A stretch of DNA of 64,000 bases from AC-69 sp963751665 (GTDB taxonomy: Bacteria > Actinomycetota > UBA4738 > HRBIN12): assembly GCA_963751665.1 (NCBI GenBank), contig CAVVVF010000001.1, forward strand, positions 806,001-870,000, in the 5' to 3' direction. This document shows, one piece after another, positions 38,067-47,150 of this stretch (the first letter of the stretch is position 1; each line of letters begins with the position of its first letter). A model generated the notes under the pieces. The model was not told the origin of the DNA and did no database searches. It saw nothing but the letters and a program-made list of their open reading frames with translations. The translations under genes were made by a program, and so were the position numbers.

Positions 38067-38096
38067 AGTCTAGGTTGGCACATCTGCCCGTTTCAA
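38067..38096 (-). promoter_or_regulatory. Promoter of the debranching-enzyme gene
   Basis: On the minus strand TTGAAA (38096-38091) and TAGACT (38072-38067) lie 18 bases apart, the best sigma-70-type promoter in the window. The predicted start of transcription is about 38060, some 15 bases before GTG 38045 and 42 before ATG 38018. Confidence 0.65.
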
Positions 38097-38113
38097 CGAC
38101 ATCGGTCACTCAA

Positions 38114-39004
38114 TCACATCGGTCGATCGCGACCCGGACTGAGGCGGGGCGACGCCACATGCACCTCCACACCGGTTGCCCGGGGCGGCACCCGGAGGAT
38201 CCGCCACCCGGGCCCGATGTCGGGCACCGTCCGCCCCTCCTGCTCGAAGGCGAGCAGCGAAGGACCCGCGCCCGAGACGCAGACCGCCAAGCCCTCGTCC
38301 CACAGCCGCTGGAAGACCGGTTCGACGGAAGGAAGGAGCGCCAGGCGAGCCCGTTGGTGCAGCCGATCCTGCAGGGCGTCCCGCAGCAGGTCGGGACGCT
38401 CGGTGATCGCCACGATGGCCAGTGCGGCCCGCCCGGCGTTGAAGGACGCGTCCCCCAGGGCGACCTGGCGCGGGAGCGCCTCGCGGGCGACCGACGTTGC
38501 CAGTCGCTCGTCGGGGATCAGGACCGCCGGTCGAAGGTCCGGGGAAGGGTCCAGCCGAACGGCCCGATCGTCGAACGCGATGGTCAGACCGCCGTGGACC
38601 GCCGCGGCCACGTTGTCCGGGTGACCCTCCAGGCGCGACGCCAGGGCGAGCGTGCGCCCGGGGTCCGATCCGCGTCCCAGGAGTGCGGTCGCGAGCTCGA
38701 TCCCGGCGACGGCCGCCGCGGCCGAGGACCCCAGGCCCCGTTCCAGCGGGATCCGGTTGACCGACGACAGGGCGAACGGCGGCAGCTTCTCACCGAGAGC
38801 CCCCGCGGCCTCCCGAATGGCCCGGGAGACGGTGTCGGTGAAGTCGGTGGGAAGCTCCTCGGCCCCCTCGCCCTCCCAGGCGACGCCGGGGTCGGCCTCG
38901 GTATCCACCGTGACCTCGTTGCACAGGTCGAGGGCGAGCGCCAGACAGTCGAACCCGGGGCCCAGGTTGGCCGAGGTGGCCGGGACTCGGGCGATCAATC
39001 GCAT
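38114..39004 (-). CDS. thrB: Homoserine kinase
   Basis: The protein has 296 residues and belongs to the GHMP kinase family. It phosphorylates homoserine for threonine synthesis. The first motif ARVPATSANLGPGFDCLALAL, the ATP-binding PLERGLGSSAAAAVAGI and the third motif VSGAGPSLLAF are all present. It is the last gene of an argS-lysA-hom-thrC-thrB run, starting 3 bases after the thrC stop. Rho follows directly in mycobacteria; here other genes have come between. The frame is intact. Confidence 0.96.
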   Translation of the reverse strand: MRLIARVPATSANLGPGFDCLALALDLCNEVTVDTEADPGVAWEGEGAEELPTDFTDTVSRAIREAAGALGEKLPPFALSSVNRIPLERGLGSSAAAAVAGIELATALLGRGSDPGRTLALASRLEGHPDNVAAAVHGGLTIAFDDRAVRLDPSPDLRPAVLIPDERLATSVAREALPRQVALGDASFNAGRAALAIVAITERPDLLRDALQDRLHQRARLALLPSVEPVFQRLWDEGLAVCVSGAGPSLLAFEQEGRTVPDIGPGWRILRVPPRATGVEVHVASPRLSPGRDRPM

Positions 39005-39007
39005 CGC

Positions 39008-40063
39008 TTACAGGCCGAGCTCGGCGGCCACCGCCGCGGCGTCGACGGGGACCGTCGGAGGGTGGCTGGCCCCGGTGATGGCCCATTCGGGGTCCTTCAG
39101 GCCGTGGCCGGTCAGCACGCACACCACTATGGCGCCCTTCGGCAGTCGCTCCTCGGCGAACAGGTGCAGCATGCCGGCCACCGATGCCGCCGAGGCGAGC
39201 TCGGCGAACAGTCCCTCGTGCGCGAGGCGCTTGTACGCCCCGAGGATCTCGCGGTCGGTGACGGCCAGGATGGCGCCCTCCGATTCGCTCGCCGCGGCGA
39301 CGGCCTTGTCCCACGACGCCGGATTCCCGATGCGGATGGCCGAGGCGATGGTGGACGGGTGCTCGACCGGGTGTCCCAGGACGATGGGGGCGGCCCCCTG
39401 GGCCTGGAACCCGAACAGTTGCGGCGGCTCGGCGATCGTCCCGTCGGCCAGGTATTCGCGGTACCCCATCCAGTGGCTGGAGATGTTGCCCGCGTTGCCC
39501 ACCGGAACGCAGTGCAGGTCCGGGGCCCGGCCGAGCTCGTCGCAGATCTCGAAGGCGCAGGTCTTCTGGCCCTGGAGGCGGTAGGGGTTGACCGAGTTCA
39601 CCAGCGTGACCGGGTACTGGCCCGCCAGGGCCTGTGCGAGCTCCAGCGACTCGTCGAAGTTGCCGTCGATCTCCAGGACCCGCGCGCCGTGGATCAGGGT
39701 CTGGGCCATCTTGCCCAGGGCGATCTTGCTCTTCGGCACGAGCACCGCGCAGGTCAGGCCGGCCTTGGCCGCGTAGGCCGCGGCCGACGCGCTGGTGTTG
39801 CCGGTAGAGGCGCACACCACCGCCTTGGAGCCCTCCTCCAGCGCCTTGGAGATGGCAAGGGTCATGCCCCGGTCCTTGAACGATCCCGTGGGGTTGGCCC
39901 CCTCGAACTTCAGGAACACCTCGCATCCGGTCTCGGCCGACAGCGACTCGGAGTGGACGAGCGGGGTGCCACCCTCGCCGAGCGTCACCACCGGCGTGGC
40001 GTCCGAGACCGGGAGGCGGTCGCGGTAGCGCTCGATCACGCCGCGGGTCGAGGTCGAGGTCAT
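39008..40063 (-). CDS. thrC: Threonine synthase
   Basis: The protein has 351 residues and converts O-phosphohomoserine to threonine with PLP. The PLP lysine is in NPTGSFKDRGMTLAI, and the phosphate-binding loop of the cofactor is VPVGNAGNISSHW. ASTGNTSASAAAYAAKAG is another family motif. The length matches the short actinobacterial class. Its ATG overlaps the hom stop by 4 bases, and thrB follows 3 bases past its own stop, so expression is coupled. The frame is intact. Confidence 0.96.
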   Translation of the reverse strand: MTSTSTRGVIERYRDRLPVSDATPVVTLGEGGTPLVHSESLSAETGCEVFLKFEGANPTGSFKDRGMTLAISKALEEGSKAVVCASTGNTSASAAAYAAKAGLTCAVLVPKSKIALGKMAQTLIHGARVLEIDGNFDESLELAQALAGQYPVTLVNSVNPYRLQGQKTCAFEICDELGRAPDLHCVPVGNAGNISSHWMGYREYLADGTIAEPPQLFGFQAQGAAPIVLGHPVEHPSTIASAIRIGNPASWDKAVAAASESEGAILAVTDREILGAYKRLAHEGLFAELASAASVAGMLHLFAEERLPKGAIVVCVLTGHGLKDPEWAITGASHPPTVPVDAAAVAAELGL

Positions 40064-41349
40064 TCCTCGGCCTCGACGCGAAGGATGCTCCGGACCTCCT
40101 CGACGGCCCGGATGTCACGGAGCTCCGTCACCGCCTGCTGGAACGAGCCCTCCCTGGCCCGGTGGGTGATGAACACGAGCTGGGCGTCGGCCCCGGTGCC
40201 CTCCTGCCACACGCTCTTGATGGAGACGTCGTTCCGGCCGAACACGCTGGCGATCTCGGCCAGGACGCCGGGGCGGTCCTCCACCCGGAGCAGGATGTAG
40301 TACTGGCCCTCCATCTCGGACATGGGTCGGATGGTCCGCTCCAGGAAGCACGTGCACCCGACGCCGCGCGCGCCTGCGAGCAGGTTCCGGGCCACGGTCA
40401 CCAGGTCGCCGACGACCGCGGTGGCGGTCGGCTCACCCCCGGCGCCGCGGCCGTAGAACATCAGCTCCCCCACGTTCGGGCCTTCCACGAACACCCCGTT
40501 GAAGGCCTCGCGAACGGCGGCGAGCGGATGGGCCGACGGGATCATCGCGGGGTGGACCCGCGCGGCGATCCGCTCCTCATGCAGCTCCGCGATGGCAAGG
40601 AGCTTCACGACGTAGCCCAGGCGCCGGGCGAACTCGATGTCCTCGCTCGTGACCGTGGCGATGCCCTCGCGGTAGACGTCGCCGGCCACGACCCGCGCGT
40701 TGAACGCGATCGAGGCCAGGATGGCGCACTTGGCCGCGGCATCGTGCCCGTCCACGTCGGCCGTGGGATCGGCCTCCGCGTAGCCAAGGAGCTGGGCCTC
40801 GCGCAGCGCGTCGGCGAACGACATGCCGTCCTCCGACATTCGGGTGAGGATGTAGTTGGTCGTCCCGTTCACGATCCCGATGACGCGGGTGAGGCGCTCG
40901 CCGGTGAGGGACTCCTTCAATGGCCGGACCAGCGGGATCCCCCCGCCCACGGCGGCCTCGAAGTACAGGTCGAGGCCCTTGGCCTCGGAGGCGTCGAACA
41001 GCTCGCGTCCCCGCGTCGACAGCAGCTCCTTGTTCGCCGTCACCACCGGCTTGTCGCGGTCGAATGCGGCCAGGATCAGCGAGCCGGCGGGCTCGGACCC
41101 TCCCATCAGCTCGCAGACGATGTCCACGTCGGGGTCGTCGATCACGTCCATCGGATCCGCCGTGAACGCTGAGGGGTCGAGGGGCACGTCGCGTCGCCTC
41201 GAGGGGTCGCGCACCGCGACCTTCGACACCTCCAAGCGGCATCCTGCCCGCCTGCCGATGTCCTCGCGGTGCTCGTGGAGAAGCCGGACCACCGCGGACC
41301 CGACGGTGCCGCAGCCGAGCAGCCCGACTCGCAGCGTCCGATCGCTCAC
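40060..41349 (-). CDS. hom: Homoserine dehydrogenase
   Basis: The protein has 429 residues from GTG 41349, which overlaps the lysA stop by 4 bases. It reduces aspartate semialdehyde to homoserine. The Rossmann motif LLGCGTVGSAV is at the N-terminus. The catalytic part has KPVVTANKELLS, AAVGGGIPLVRPLKESL, VNGTTNYILTRM and GYAEADPTADVDGHDAAAK. A C-terminal ACT domain (about 350-429, YYILLRVEDRPGVLAEIASVF) probably binds threonine for feedback inhibition. A longer frame upstream overlaps lysA and is discarded. Confidence 0.96.
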   Translation of the reverse strand: MSDRTLRVGLLGCGTVGSAVVRLLHEHREDIGRRAGCRLEVSKVAVRDPSRRRDVPLDPSAFTADPMDVIDDPDVDIVCELMGGSEPAGSLILAAFDRDKPVVTANKELLSTRGRELFDASEAKGLDLYFEAAVGGGIPLVRPLKESLTGERLTRVIGIVNGTTNYILTRMSEDGMSFADALREAQLLGYAEADPTADVDGHDAAAKCAILASIAFNARVVAGDVYREGIATVTSEDIEFARRLGYVVKLLAIAELHEERIAARVHPAMIPSAHPLAAVREAFNGVFVEGPNVGELMFYGRGAGGEPTATAVVGDLVTVARNLLAGARGVGCTCFLERTIRPMSEMEGQYYILLRVEDRPGVLAEIASVFGRNDVSIKSVWQEGTGADAQLVFITHRAREGSFQQAVTELRDIRAVEEVRSILRVEAEE

Positions 41350-43214
41350 CCCGCCGGCTCTCCTCCTTCGGGCCCCGCGGCCGATCGCGGCCCCAGCCAC
41401 ACCGCCATAAGTATCTCGTCCTCGTAACCGTAGGACTTCTTGGAGTGGCGAACGAGCCTTCCCTCCTCCACGAACCCGAATCTTCGGTACAGGGTGATGG
41501 CCGCCTGGTTGTGTGGGTACACCGTCAGATCGACCCGCTCCACCCCAGCGTCCCTGGCCCACCGCATGCCTTCCTCCATGAGCGCGGTGCCCACGCCCCG
41601 GCCCCGCCATCCCGACGTCACGAACATGCCGATCGACGCGGTGTGCTGGGTGACCGGGTGCGCGTCGCGCTGGATGGAGATGGAGCCGATCACGCGACCG
41701 CCGGCCACCGCCACCAGATGCGCGGTCTCCTCGGTGACCGACCGACGGAACCGGCGCCGGTACCGCCGGGCGGTCCGCGAGACCTCCTCGGTCCGGATGA
41801 ACCGCCGCTCAGCCGCAACGCTTCGGAACGCCTCGAGGAACGACCGGGCGTCCCCGGCACGGGCCGGCCGGACGTCGAAGCCCTCGTACGGCCGAGGCGC
41901 GCTCGGGAAGCTCGGGGCGCTCGCCTCCAGGCGATCGAGATCGGCGATGTCCTCGCGACGGAGCCACACACGGCTCTGGCCCTGGCGCACGGCCACGACG
42001 GCGGGCCGGCCGACGCGGTTGTAGTTGCCGGCCATGGAGTACGTGTAGGCGCCGGTGCCGGCGAACGCCACCAGGTCACCCGGCCGGACGTCATGCGAGA
42101 GTTTCACGTCCCGGGCCAGCACGTCGCCGGACTCGCAGTGCCTGCCCACGACGTCGACCTCCACGGGTGCGGCGTCGCGGGGGGGCCCGGCCAGAGCGAC
42201 CGTGTACCGGGCGCCGTAGAGCATGGGCCGGATGTTGTCGGCCATGCCGCCGTCAACCGCCGCCAGGGTTCGGCCCTCCGGCGTCTCCTTCACCGTCCCC
42301 ACGCGGTACAGCGTGACCATCCCGCTCCCGACCACCGATCGTCCCGGCTCCACCAGGGTGTGCGGGATCCGTAGTCCTCGGCGTGCCGCGCCCTCGCGGA
42401 CCCGCGCCAGCAGCGCCGGCGCCAGCCGGTCCAGCTCGAGCGCACGCTCGTCGGTGTACGACACGCCGAACCCGCCGCCCACGTCCACCACGTCGGCCTC
42501 GAATCCGGTTTTCCGCTTCAGCCGCTCGAGCAAGTCGAGCACCACGTCGACCGCTGCCAGGTACGGCTCGGGCTCGAGCACCTGGGAGCCGATGTGCGCA
42601 TGGATCCCCACCGGACGCACGTTCGGAAGCTCCATGGTCCGGCGCACGGCATCGGGGACGGCAGACAGCGGAATGCCGAACTTCGTGCCGGCCGCACCGG
42701 TGCGGATGGCCTCGTGGGCGCCTGCCCCGACGCCGGGGATCACCCGGAGGAGGACGGGCTGGACGACGCCGGCCGCACGAGCGATGCGGTCGAGCCGTTC
42801 GAGCTCGGCCTGGTTGTCCACGTTCACCAGCCACACGCCGCTGGACACGGCCAGTCGGAGCTCGTCGTCGGACTTGTTGTTGCCGTGGAAGACGATCCGC
42901 TCGCCGGGGATCCCGGCAGAGAGGCACGCCTGGAGCTCACCGCCCGTGGCGACCAGCAGGTTCAGCCCCTCGTCGGCCACCAACCGGATCATGGCCCGCG
43001 AGGTGAACGCCTTCACCGCGTACAGCGGATGCGGGAAGAGCCGGGCGAACGAGCGGCACCGCTCCCGGATGTGCTCCTCGTCGGCGATGAGCAACGGGGT
43101 TCCGTACCGAACGGCGAGGTCCTCCGCGAGGACGCCGCCGATCGACAGGCCCTGAGTGCCGAACCGGGCGTTGGCCGGCCACGGACCGCCGGCCACGGCC
43201 TCCGGCTCAGGCAT
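41346..43214 (-). CDS. lysA: Diaminopimelate decarboxylase fused to a GNAT acetyltransferase
   Basis: The protein has 622 residues in one unbroken frame. Residues 1 to about 440 are a complete LysA: PLP lysine K68 in LYAVKAF, GIHAHIGSQ, VDVGGGFGVSY, the catalytic cysteine in GRHCESGD and GAYTYSMAGNYN. It decarboxylates meso-diaminopimelate to lysine. Residues about 450-610 are a GNAT domain: FDVRPARAGDARSFLEAF, SIGMFVTSGWRGRGVGTALMEEGM (acetyl-CoA loop) and PHNQAAITLYRRFGF. The acceptor of the acetyl group is unknown. The codon frame is clean across the junction and the neighbours overlap normally, so the fusion is not produced by a frameshift. Confidence 0.93.
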   Translation of the reverse strand: MPEPEAVAGGPWPANARFGTQGLSIGGVLAEDLAVRYGTPLLIADEEHIRERCRSFARLFPHPLYAVKAFTSRAMIRLVADEGLNLLVATGGELQACLSAGIPGERIVFHGNNKSDDELRLAVSSGVWLVNVDNQAELERLDRIARAAGVVQPVLLRVIPGVGAGAHEAIRTGAAGTKFGIPLSAVPDAVRRTMELPNVRPVGIHAHIGSQVLEPEPYLAAVDVVLDLLERLKRKTGFEADVVDVGGGFGVSYTDERALELDRLAPALLARVREGAARRGLRIPHTLVEPGRSVVGSGMVTLYRVGTVKETPEGRTLAAVDGGMADNIRPMLYGARYTVALAGPPRDAAPVEVDVVGRHCESGDVLARDVKLSHDVRPGDLVAFAGTGAYTYSMAGNYNRVGRPAVVAVRQGQSRVWLRREDIADLDRLEASAPSFPSAPRPYEGFDVRPARAGDARSFLEAFRSVAAERRFIRTEEVSRTARRYRRRFRRSVTEETAHLVAVAGGRVIGSISIQRDAHPVTQHTASIGMFVTSGWRGRGVGTALMEEGMRWARDAGVERVDLTVYPHNQAAITLYRRFGFVEEGRLVRHSKKSYGYEDEILMAVWLGPRSAAGPEGGEPAG

Positions 43215-44880
43215 CGATGCGCTCCATCGACTCGGGGGCCGACACGCCGAGCAGCGCCAGCACGTTTGCGATGGCCTGCTTGGCCCCCGTCGTCAACCAC
43301 AGGCGGGCCTGCGTCAACGGCTCGTCGTCGGTGATGACCCTGCATTCGGTGTAGAACCGGTGGAACCCCGCCGCGAGCTCTTGGGCGTAGTGCGCCAGCC
43401 GGTGCGGGCCGCGGAGCTCGGCCGCCCGCAGGACCAGGCCCGGCATCTCGGCGATGGTTCGCAGCAGGTCGAGTTCGGCCTCGGTCGACAGCAGCGACAG
43501 GTCGGTCTCCTCGATCGGCTTCAGGCTCACGCCCCGCTCCCCCGCGTTCCGGAGGATGCTGGCGATCCGGGCGTGGCCGTACTGCACGTAGTACACGGGG
43601 TTGTCCATGCTCCGCCGCTTCACGTCCTCGATGTCGAAGTTCATCGGCGAATCGTTCGAGTGCATGAGGAGGGTGAACCTCGCGGCATCGGTGCCCACCT
43701 CGTCGATGAGCTCGTCCAGCGTGACGTAGGTGCCGCGCCGCTTGCTCATCTTCACCGGCTGGCCGCCCCGCAGGAACGAGACGAACTGGTAGATGACCAT
43801 CTCGACAGTGGCGGGATCGAATCCCATGGCCTGGGCGGCCCCTTTCACCCGGACGACGTCACCGTGGTGGTCGGCCCCCCACACGTAGATCAGGTGGTCG
43901 AACCTCCGGGCGAACTTGTCGATGAGATAGGCGCAGTCCGCGGCGAAGTACGTGTGCGCCCCGTTCCTCCGGATGAGCGGACGGTCCTTGTCGTCTCCGA
44001 ACGCCGTCGACCGGAACCACACCGCCCCCTCCGACTCGTACACGTACCCGGCCTCGCGGAGCCGCCGGACGGCGGCGCCGATCTCACCCGACTCCGCGAG
44101 ATGCCGTTCGGAGATGTAGGAGTCGAATCGGACCCCGAACCGGTCCAGGGTGGCCCGGATGCCGTCGAGCACCCGTCGGGCTCCCTCGTCGCGAAGCCTG
44201 GCCATCCGCTCCTCGGGCGGAAGGTCCGCGAGCGCGTCCCCGTGCTCCTTCAGGATGTCACGGGCGATGTCTGCGATGTACTCGCCGTGGTAGCCGTCCT
44301 CCGGCACCTCCGCCTCTCGCCCCAGAAGCTCCAGGTACCGGGCCTCCACCGAGGCGCCGAACCGGTCCATCTGCCCGCCGGTGTCGTTGAAGTAGTACTC
44401 GCGCTCGGCCCGCCACCCGGCCGCCTCGAGCAGGCGCGCGAGGGCGTCGCCGAGCGCCGCGTTGCGCGCGTGCCCGATGTGGAGCGGGCCGGTCGGGTTC
44501 GCCGAGACGAACTCGACCTGCACGGATCCCCCGTTCGTCTCCGCCCAGCCGTATCGGGGGCCGAGGGCCACGGCGTCGCGGAGCACGTCGCGGAGCCAGT
44601 CGGCGCGGACGAAGAAGTTGACGAACCCCGCGCCCGCGACCTCGGCCCGCTCGATCAGGTCGTCTGCCGGCAGGTGCGACCGGATGGCCTCGGCCACCTC
44701 GCGAGGACTCTTGCCCACACGCCCAGCGAGCGCGAGGGCCACGTTCGTGGAGAAGTCGCCAAACTCCTTCTGCCGAGAGGCGGCGATCTCGATCTCCGGG
44801 AGCTCGCCGGACAGGCCGAGCTCCTCCCGGGCCCCCTCCAGGGCCTGGCGGACGATGCGTGCGAGCCGTTCCTCGATCAT
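43207..44880 (-). CDS. argS: Arginyl-tRNA synthetase
   Basis: The protein has 557 residues from ATG 44880. It charges tRNA-Arg. The N-terminal Add1 domain includes GDFSTNVALALAGRVGKSPREVAE without a break. The class I signature HIGH is in NPTGPLHIGHARNAALGDA, and the KMSKS-like loop is VKMSKRRGTYVTLDEL. The C-terminal anticodon-binding DALR domain ends with ALLGVSAPESMERIDA. It overlaps lysA by 8 bases. The tRNA-Arg gene lies 523 bases upstream on the other strand. A longer frame upstream enters the response-regulator gene. Confidence 0.96.
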   Translation of the reverse strand: MIEERLARIVRQALEGAREELGLSGELPEIEIAASRQKEFGDFSTNVALALAGRVGKSPREVAEAIRSHLPADDLIERAEVAGAGFVNFFVRADWLRDVLRDAVALGPRYGWAETNGGSVQVEFVSANPTGPLHIGHARNAALGDALARLLEAAGWRAEREYYFNDTGGQMDRFGASVEARYLELLGREAEVPEDGYHGEYIADIARDILKEHGDALADLPPEERMARLRDEGARRVLDGIRATLDRFGVRFDSYISERHLAESGEIGAAVRRLREAGYVYESEGAVWFRSTAFGDDKDRPLIRRNGAHTYFAADCAYLIDKFARRFDHLIYVWGADHHGDVVRVKGAAQAMGFDPATVEMVIYQFVSFLRGGQPVKMSKRRGTYVTLDELIDEVGTDAARFTLLMHSNDSPMNFDIEDVKRRSMDNPVYYVQYGHARIASILRNAGERGVSLKPIEETDLSLLSTEAELDLLRTIAEMPGLVLRAAELRGPHRLAHYAQELAAGFHRFYTECRVITDDEPLTQARLWLTTGAKQAIANVLALLGVSAPESMERIDA

Positions 44881-44921
44881 CGGCGGTGAGGGTCCTCGAG
44901 CATCGGCGGCGAGGCGGCCGC

Positions 44922-45317
44922 CTAGGCCTGCGCCGTCTTGCCGGCCAGCGCGCGACGAACGATCTCGACCAGGTGCGACGGATCGAAGGGCTTCGTGACG
45001 TACTGCTCCACTCCGAGAGCGTAGCCGCGGGTCCGGTCCTCGTCCTGGGTCCGCGCGGACAGGAAGATGCACGGGACGTCCTGCATGGCGGGCATCTCCT
45101 TCAGTCGCCGGCGGACCTCGAAGCCGTCGATCCCGGGCATCATGACGTCGAGGATGACCAGGTCGGGGACGTGCTCGGCAACCAGACGGGAGGCCTCCTC
45201 CCAACCCGGCGCCGAATCGACCTCGAAGCCCTCCAGCCGGAAGTTGATCTGGAGCAGCCGGATGATGACCGGATCGTCGTCGACGATAAGGATCCGAGGA
45301 TTGGCCTGGCCCTCCAT
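44922..45317 (-). CDS. Single-domain response regulator (receiver)
   Basis: The protein has 131 residues made of one receiver domain only. The acidic pocket is IVDDDP near the start, the phospho-acceptor aspartate is in LVILDVMMPGIDG, the Thr/Ser switch in FLSARTQ and the lysine in VTKPFDP. No output domain or kinase gene is adjacent, so the partner kinase and target are unknown. ATG 45317 puts the first strand at the normal position; a start 10 codons upstream is possible. It lies 41 bases before argS on the same strand. Confidence 0.9.
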   Translation of the reverse strand: MEGQANPRILIVDDDPVIIRLLQINFRLEGFEVDSAPGWEEASRLVAEHVPDLVILDVMMPGIDGFEVRRRLKEMPAMQDVPCIFLSARTQDEDRTRGYALGVEQYVTKPFDPSHLVEIVRRALAGKTAQA

Positions 45318-45382
45318 GAGTGCAGGATAACGAAGGGTTTCCCCCACACCAGCACCTGTGCCGCCGGGACAGAGGGCGTTGC

Positions 45383-45388
45383 TAGACT
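45383..45388 (+). promoter_or_regulatory. -10 element of the tRNA-Arg gene
   Basis: TAGACT lies 14 bases upstream of the first base of the tRNA. The -35 region is GC-rich without a clear match. Confidence 0.4.
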
Positions 45389-45402
45389 CGGGACCAGGAA
45401 CC

Positions 45403-45474
<72 letters not shown>

Positions 45475-45507
45475 CTATCCAAGCATCGCGATCGGGACCG
45501 TCGCCCT

Positions 45508-45921
45508 CTAGCGCACCAGGAGGACCGGGCACGTAGCGTGATGCACCACCTTGGTCGCCACGCCGCCGAGCAAGAGGCTCTTCCATTCGGTCATGCCGCG
45601 CGAACCCATGATGATCAGATCCGAGTGGGATCCCGCCGCCACTTCGATGATCTGCTGATGCGTGTTCCCGGAGCTCACCCGGCGGATCTCTCCTTGGGCA
45701 TCGACGCCCGCCTGACGGAACGTCGCCAGAACTCCGTTCACGAGATCCTCGGCAGGAACGGGCGGGCCGAGGTCGACGTCGGATCCTTCATACCGCTCGT
45801 ACTCGCGAACGTGGACGACGGTAACGGCTGAGCCGTATCGCCGAGCCAGATCGACGGCGATGAGGATCGTCTTCTCGCTCTGCGGTGATCCGTCGACCGC
45901 GACGAGGATGCGCTCAAACAT
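45508..45921 (-). CDS. Universal stress protein (UspA family)
   Basis: The protein has 137 residues, one Usp domain. It starts with FERILVAVDGSPQSEKT and ends with the ATP-binding signature MGSRGMTEWKSLLLGGVATKVVHHATCPVLLVR (G-x2-G-x9-G pattern), so it should bind ATP. The role in stress survival is general and not further specified by the sequence. It lies 11 bases after the TauE/SafE permease gene, and the two may be one unit. Confidence 0.94.
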   Translation of the reverse strand: MFERILVAVDGSPQSEKTILIAVDLARRYGSAVTVVHVREYERYEGSDVDLGPPVPAEDLVNGVLATFRQAGVDAQGEIRRVSSGNTHQQIIEVAAGSHSDLIIMGSRGMTEWKSLLLGGVATKVVHHATCPVLLVR

Positions 45922-45932
45922 GCCAAGCTCGC

Positions 45933-47018
45933 CTAGCGAATGCCCGCATCGTCGGATCGGGGCAGGACGACAGCCTCCTCCTCATGCGACAGCGTCGCGG
46001 GGCGGAGCTGCGGACGTGTCTTCGCGAAGTAGGCTGCTGCGACGGCGAAGCCGATCCCGACCGGCGCGCCGAACGCCTGCCATCGGATCCAACCTCGACG
46101 ACTGAGGCCAGCGCTGTCCCACATGCTCTGGGGGTGGGCGGCGGCATCGACCGCTCCCCAGACCGGGAGGCCGACAAGGGCGACCGCGAGCAAGACGACG
46201 CCGAGGACGGGGGTAGGGACCTCAAGGAGCTTCAGGGCCGAGGCCAGAAGCACGAACACGAGGGCCGGGCGGATGATGCCGTCCGGCGCCTTCGAGGAGA
46301 GCCGAGCGCCGACGTACACGGCCGGGAGCGCGCCGATCAGGATGGACGTCGTGAGGCCGAGCTCGAAGTCGCCGACAAGGATGTGCGCCAGCGCCGCTGC
46401 CGTGACCAGAGGGACGGCCTGCACGAGATCGGTGCCGACGAGCTGCGAGCCCCGGAGTGACGGGTAGGTGAGCATCAGGCACACGATGATGATCGAGCCC
46501 GAGCCGACCGACGTGAGACCCACGAGCAGGCCACCGAGGGCACCGATCAGCAGCGTGATCGGGATCTTGACGCGGATCGATCCACCGGGTAGCAGCGTGA
46601 CGCGCCGACCGGCACGGGCCTGTGCGCTGCGGCGCGCCTGGAGCGACGCCTTGAAGACCATGGCGGCCGCGGCCAAGATGAGCGTCACGCCGAGGAGGAT
46701 CTTCGTCGTGTTCTCGACAACCGCGCTGTCGCCGGTGGCATGAAGCAGCAGGACGCCGGCGAACGCCGCCGGGATCGAGCCAACGCAGAGCCACCTGACG
46801 AGCTCCCAACGGACGGTCTTTCGGCGAATGTGGACGCCTCCGCCCACGGGCTTCATGACCATCGCGGCGACGAGATCGGAGGAAACCGCTGCCGTGGGGC
46901 TGACACCGAAGAAGATCAGCAGGATGGGAGTCATGAGCGCGCCTCCGCCCATGCCGGTGAGCCCGACGGTGAACCCGACGATCACGGAGGCGAGCGCGAT
47001 GGACCAATCGATCTGCAA
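45933..47018 (-). CDS. TauE/SafE (TSUP) family membrane transporter
   Basis: The protein has 361 residues with eight to nine membrane helices in two repeats. The repeat motif appears as GFTVGLTGMGGGALMTPILLIFFG and again as GLLVGLTSVGSGSIIIVCLML, followed by GTDLVQAVPLV. The family exports sulfite, sulfoacetate or related anions; the substrate here is unknown. The start is a TTG at 47018 with GGAGGATC at a good distance. The last 60 residues are charged and end in an acidic tail. A TAGTCT box at 47062-47057 may be its -10 element. Confidence 0.9.
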   Translation of the reverse strand: MQIDWSIALASVIVGFTVGLTGMGGGALMTPILLIFFGVSPTAAVSSDLVAAMVMKPVGGGVHIRRKTVRWELVRWLCVGSIPAAFAGVLLLHATGDSAVVENTTKILLGVTLILAAAAMVFKASLQARRSAQARAGRRVTLLPGGSIRVKIPITLLIGALGGLLVGLTSVGSGSIIIVCLMLTYPSLRGSQLVGTDLVQAVPLVTAAALAHILVGDFELGLTTSILIGALPAVYVGARLSSKAPDGIIRPALVFVLLASALKLLEVPTPVLGVVLLAVALVGLPVWGAVDAAAHPQSMWDSAGLSRRGWIRWQAFGAPVGIGFAVAAAYFAKTRPQLRPATLSHEEEAVVLPRSDDAGIR

Positions 47019-47150
47019 CGTCGATCCTCCAACTCTCCGCGGGCCCGGCGTCCTGCAGACTACGCTGCTCGGACGCGCCGCTCAGGATACGACGAGCGGC
47101 CCGCGTGAATCCGAGGGACGCTTCGGGTTACTGTCGGCCTGGGAGCAGCG

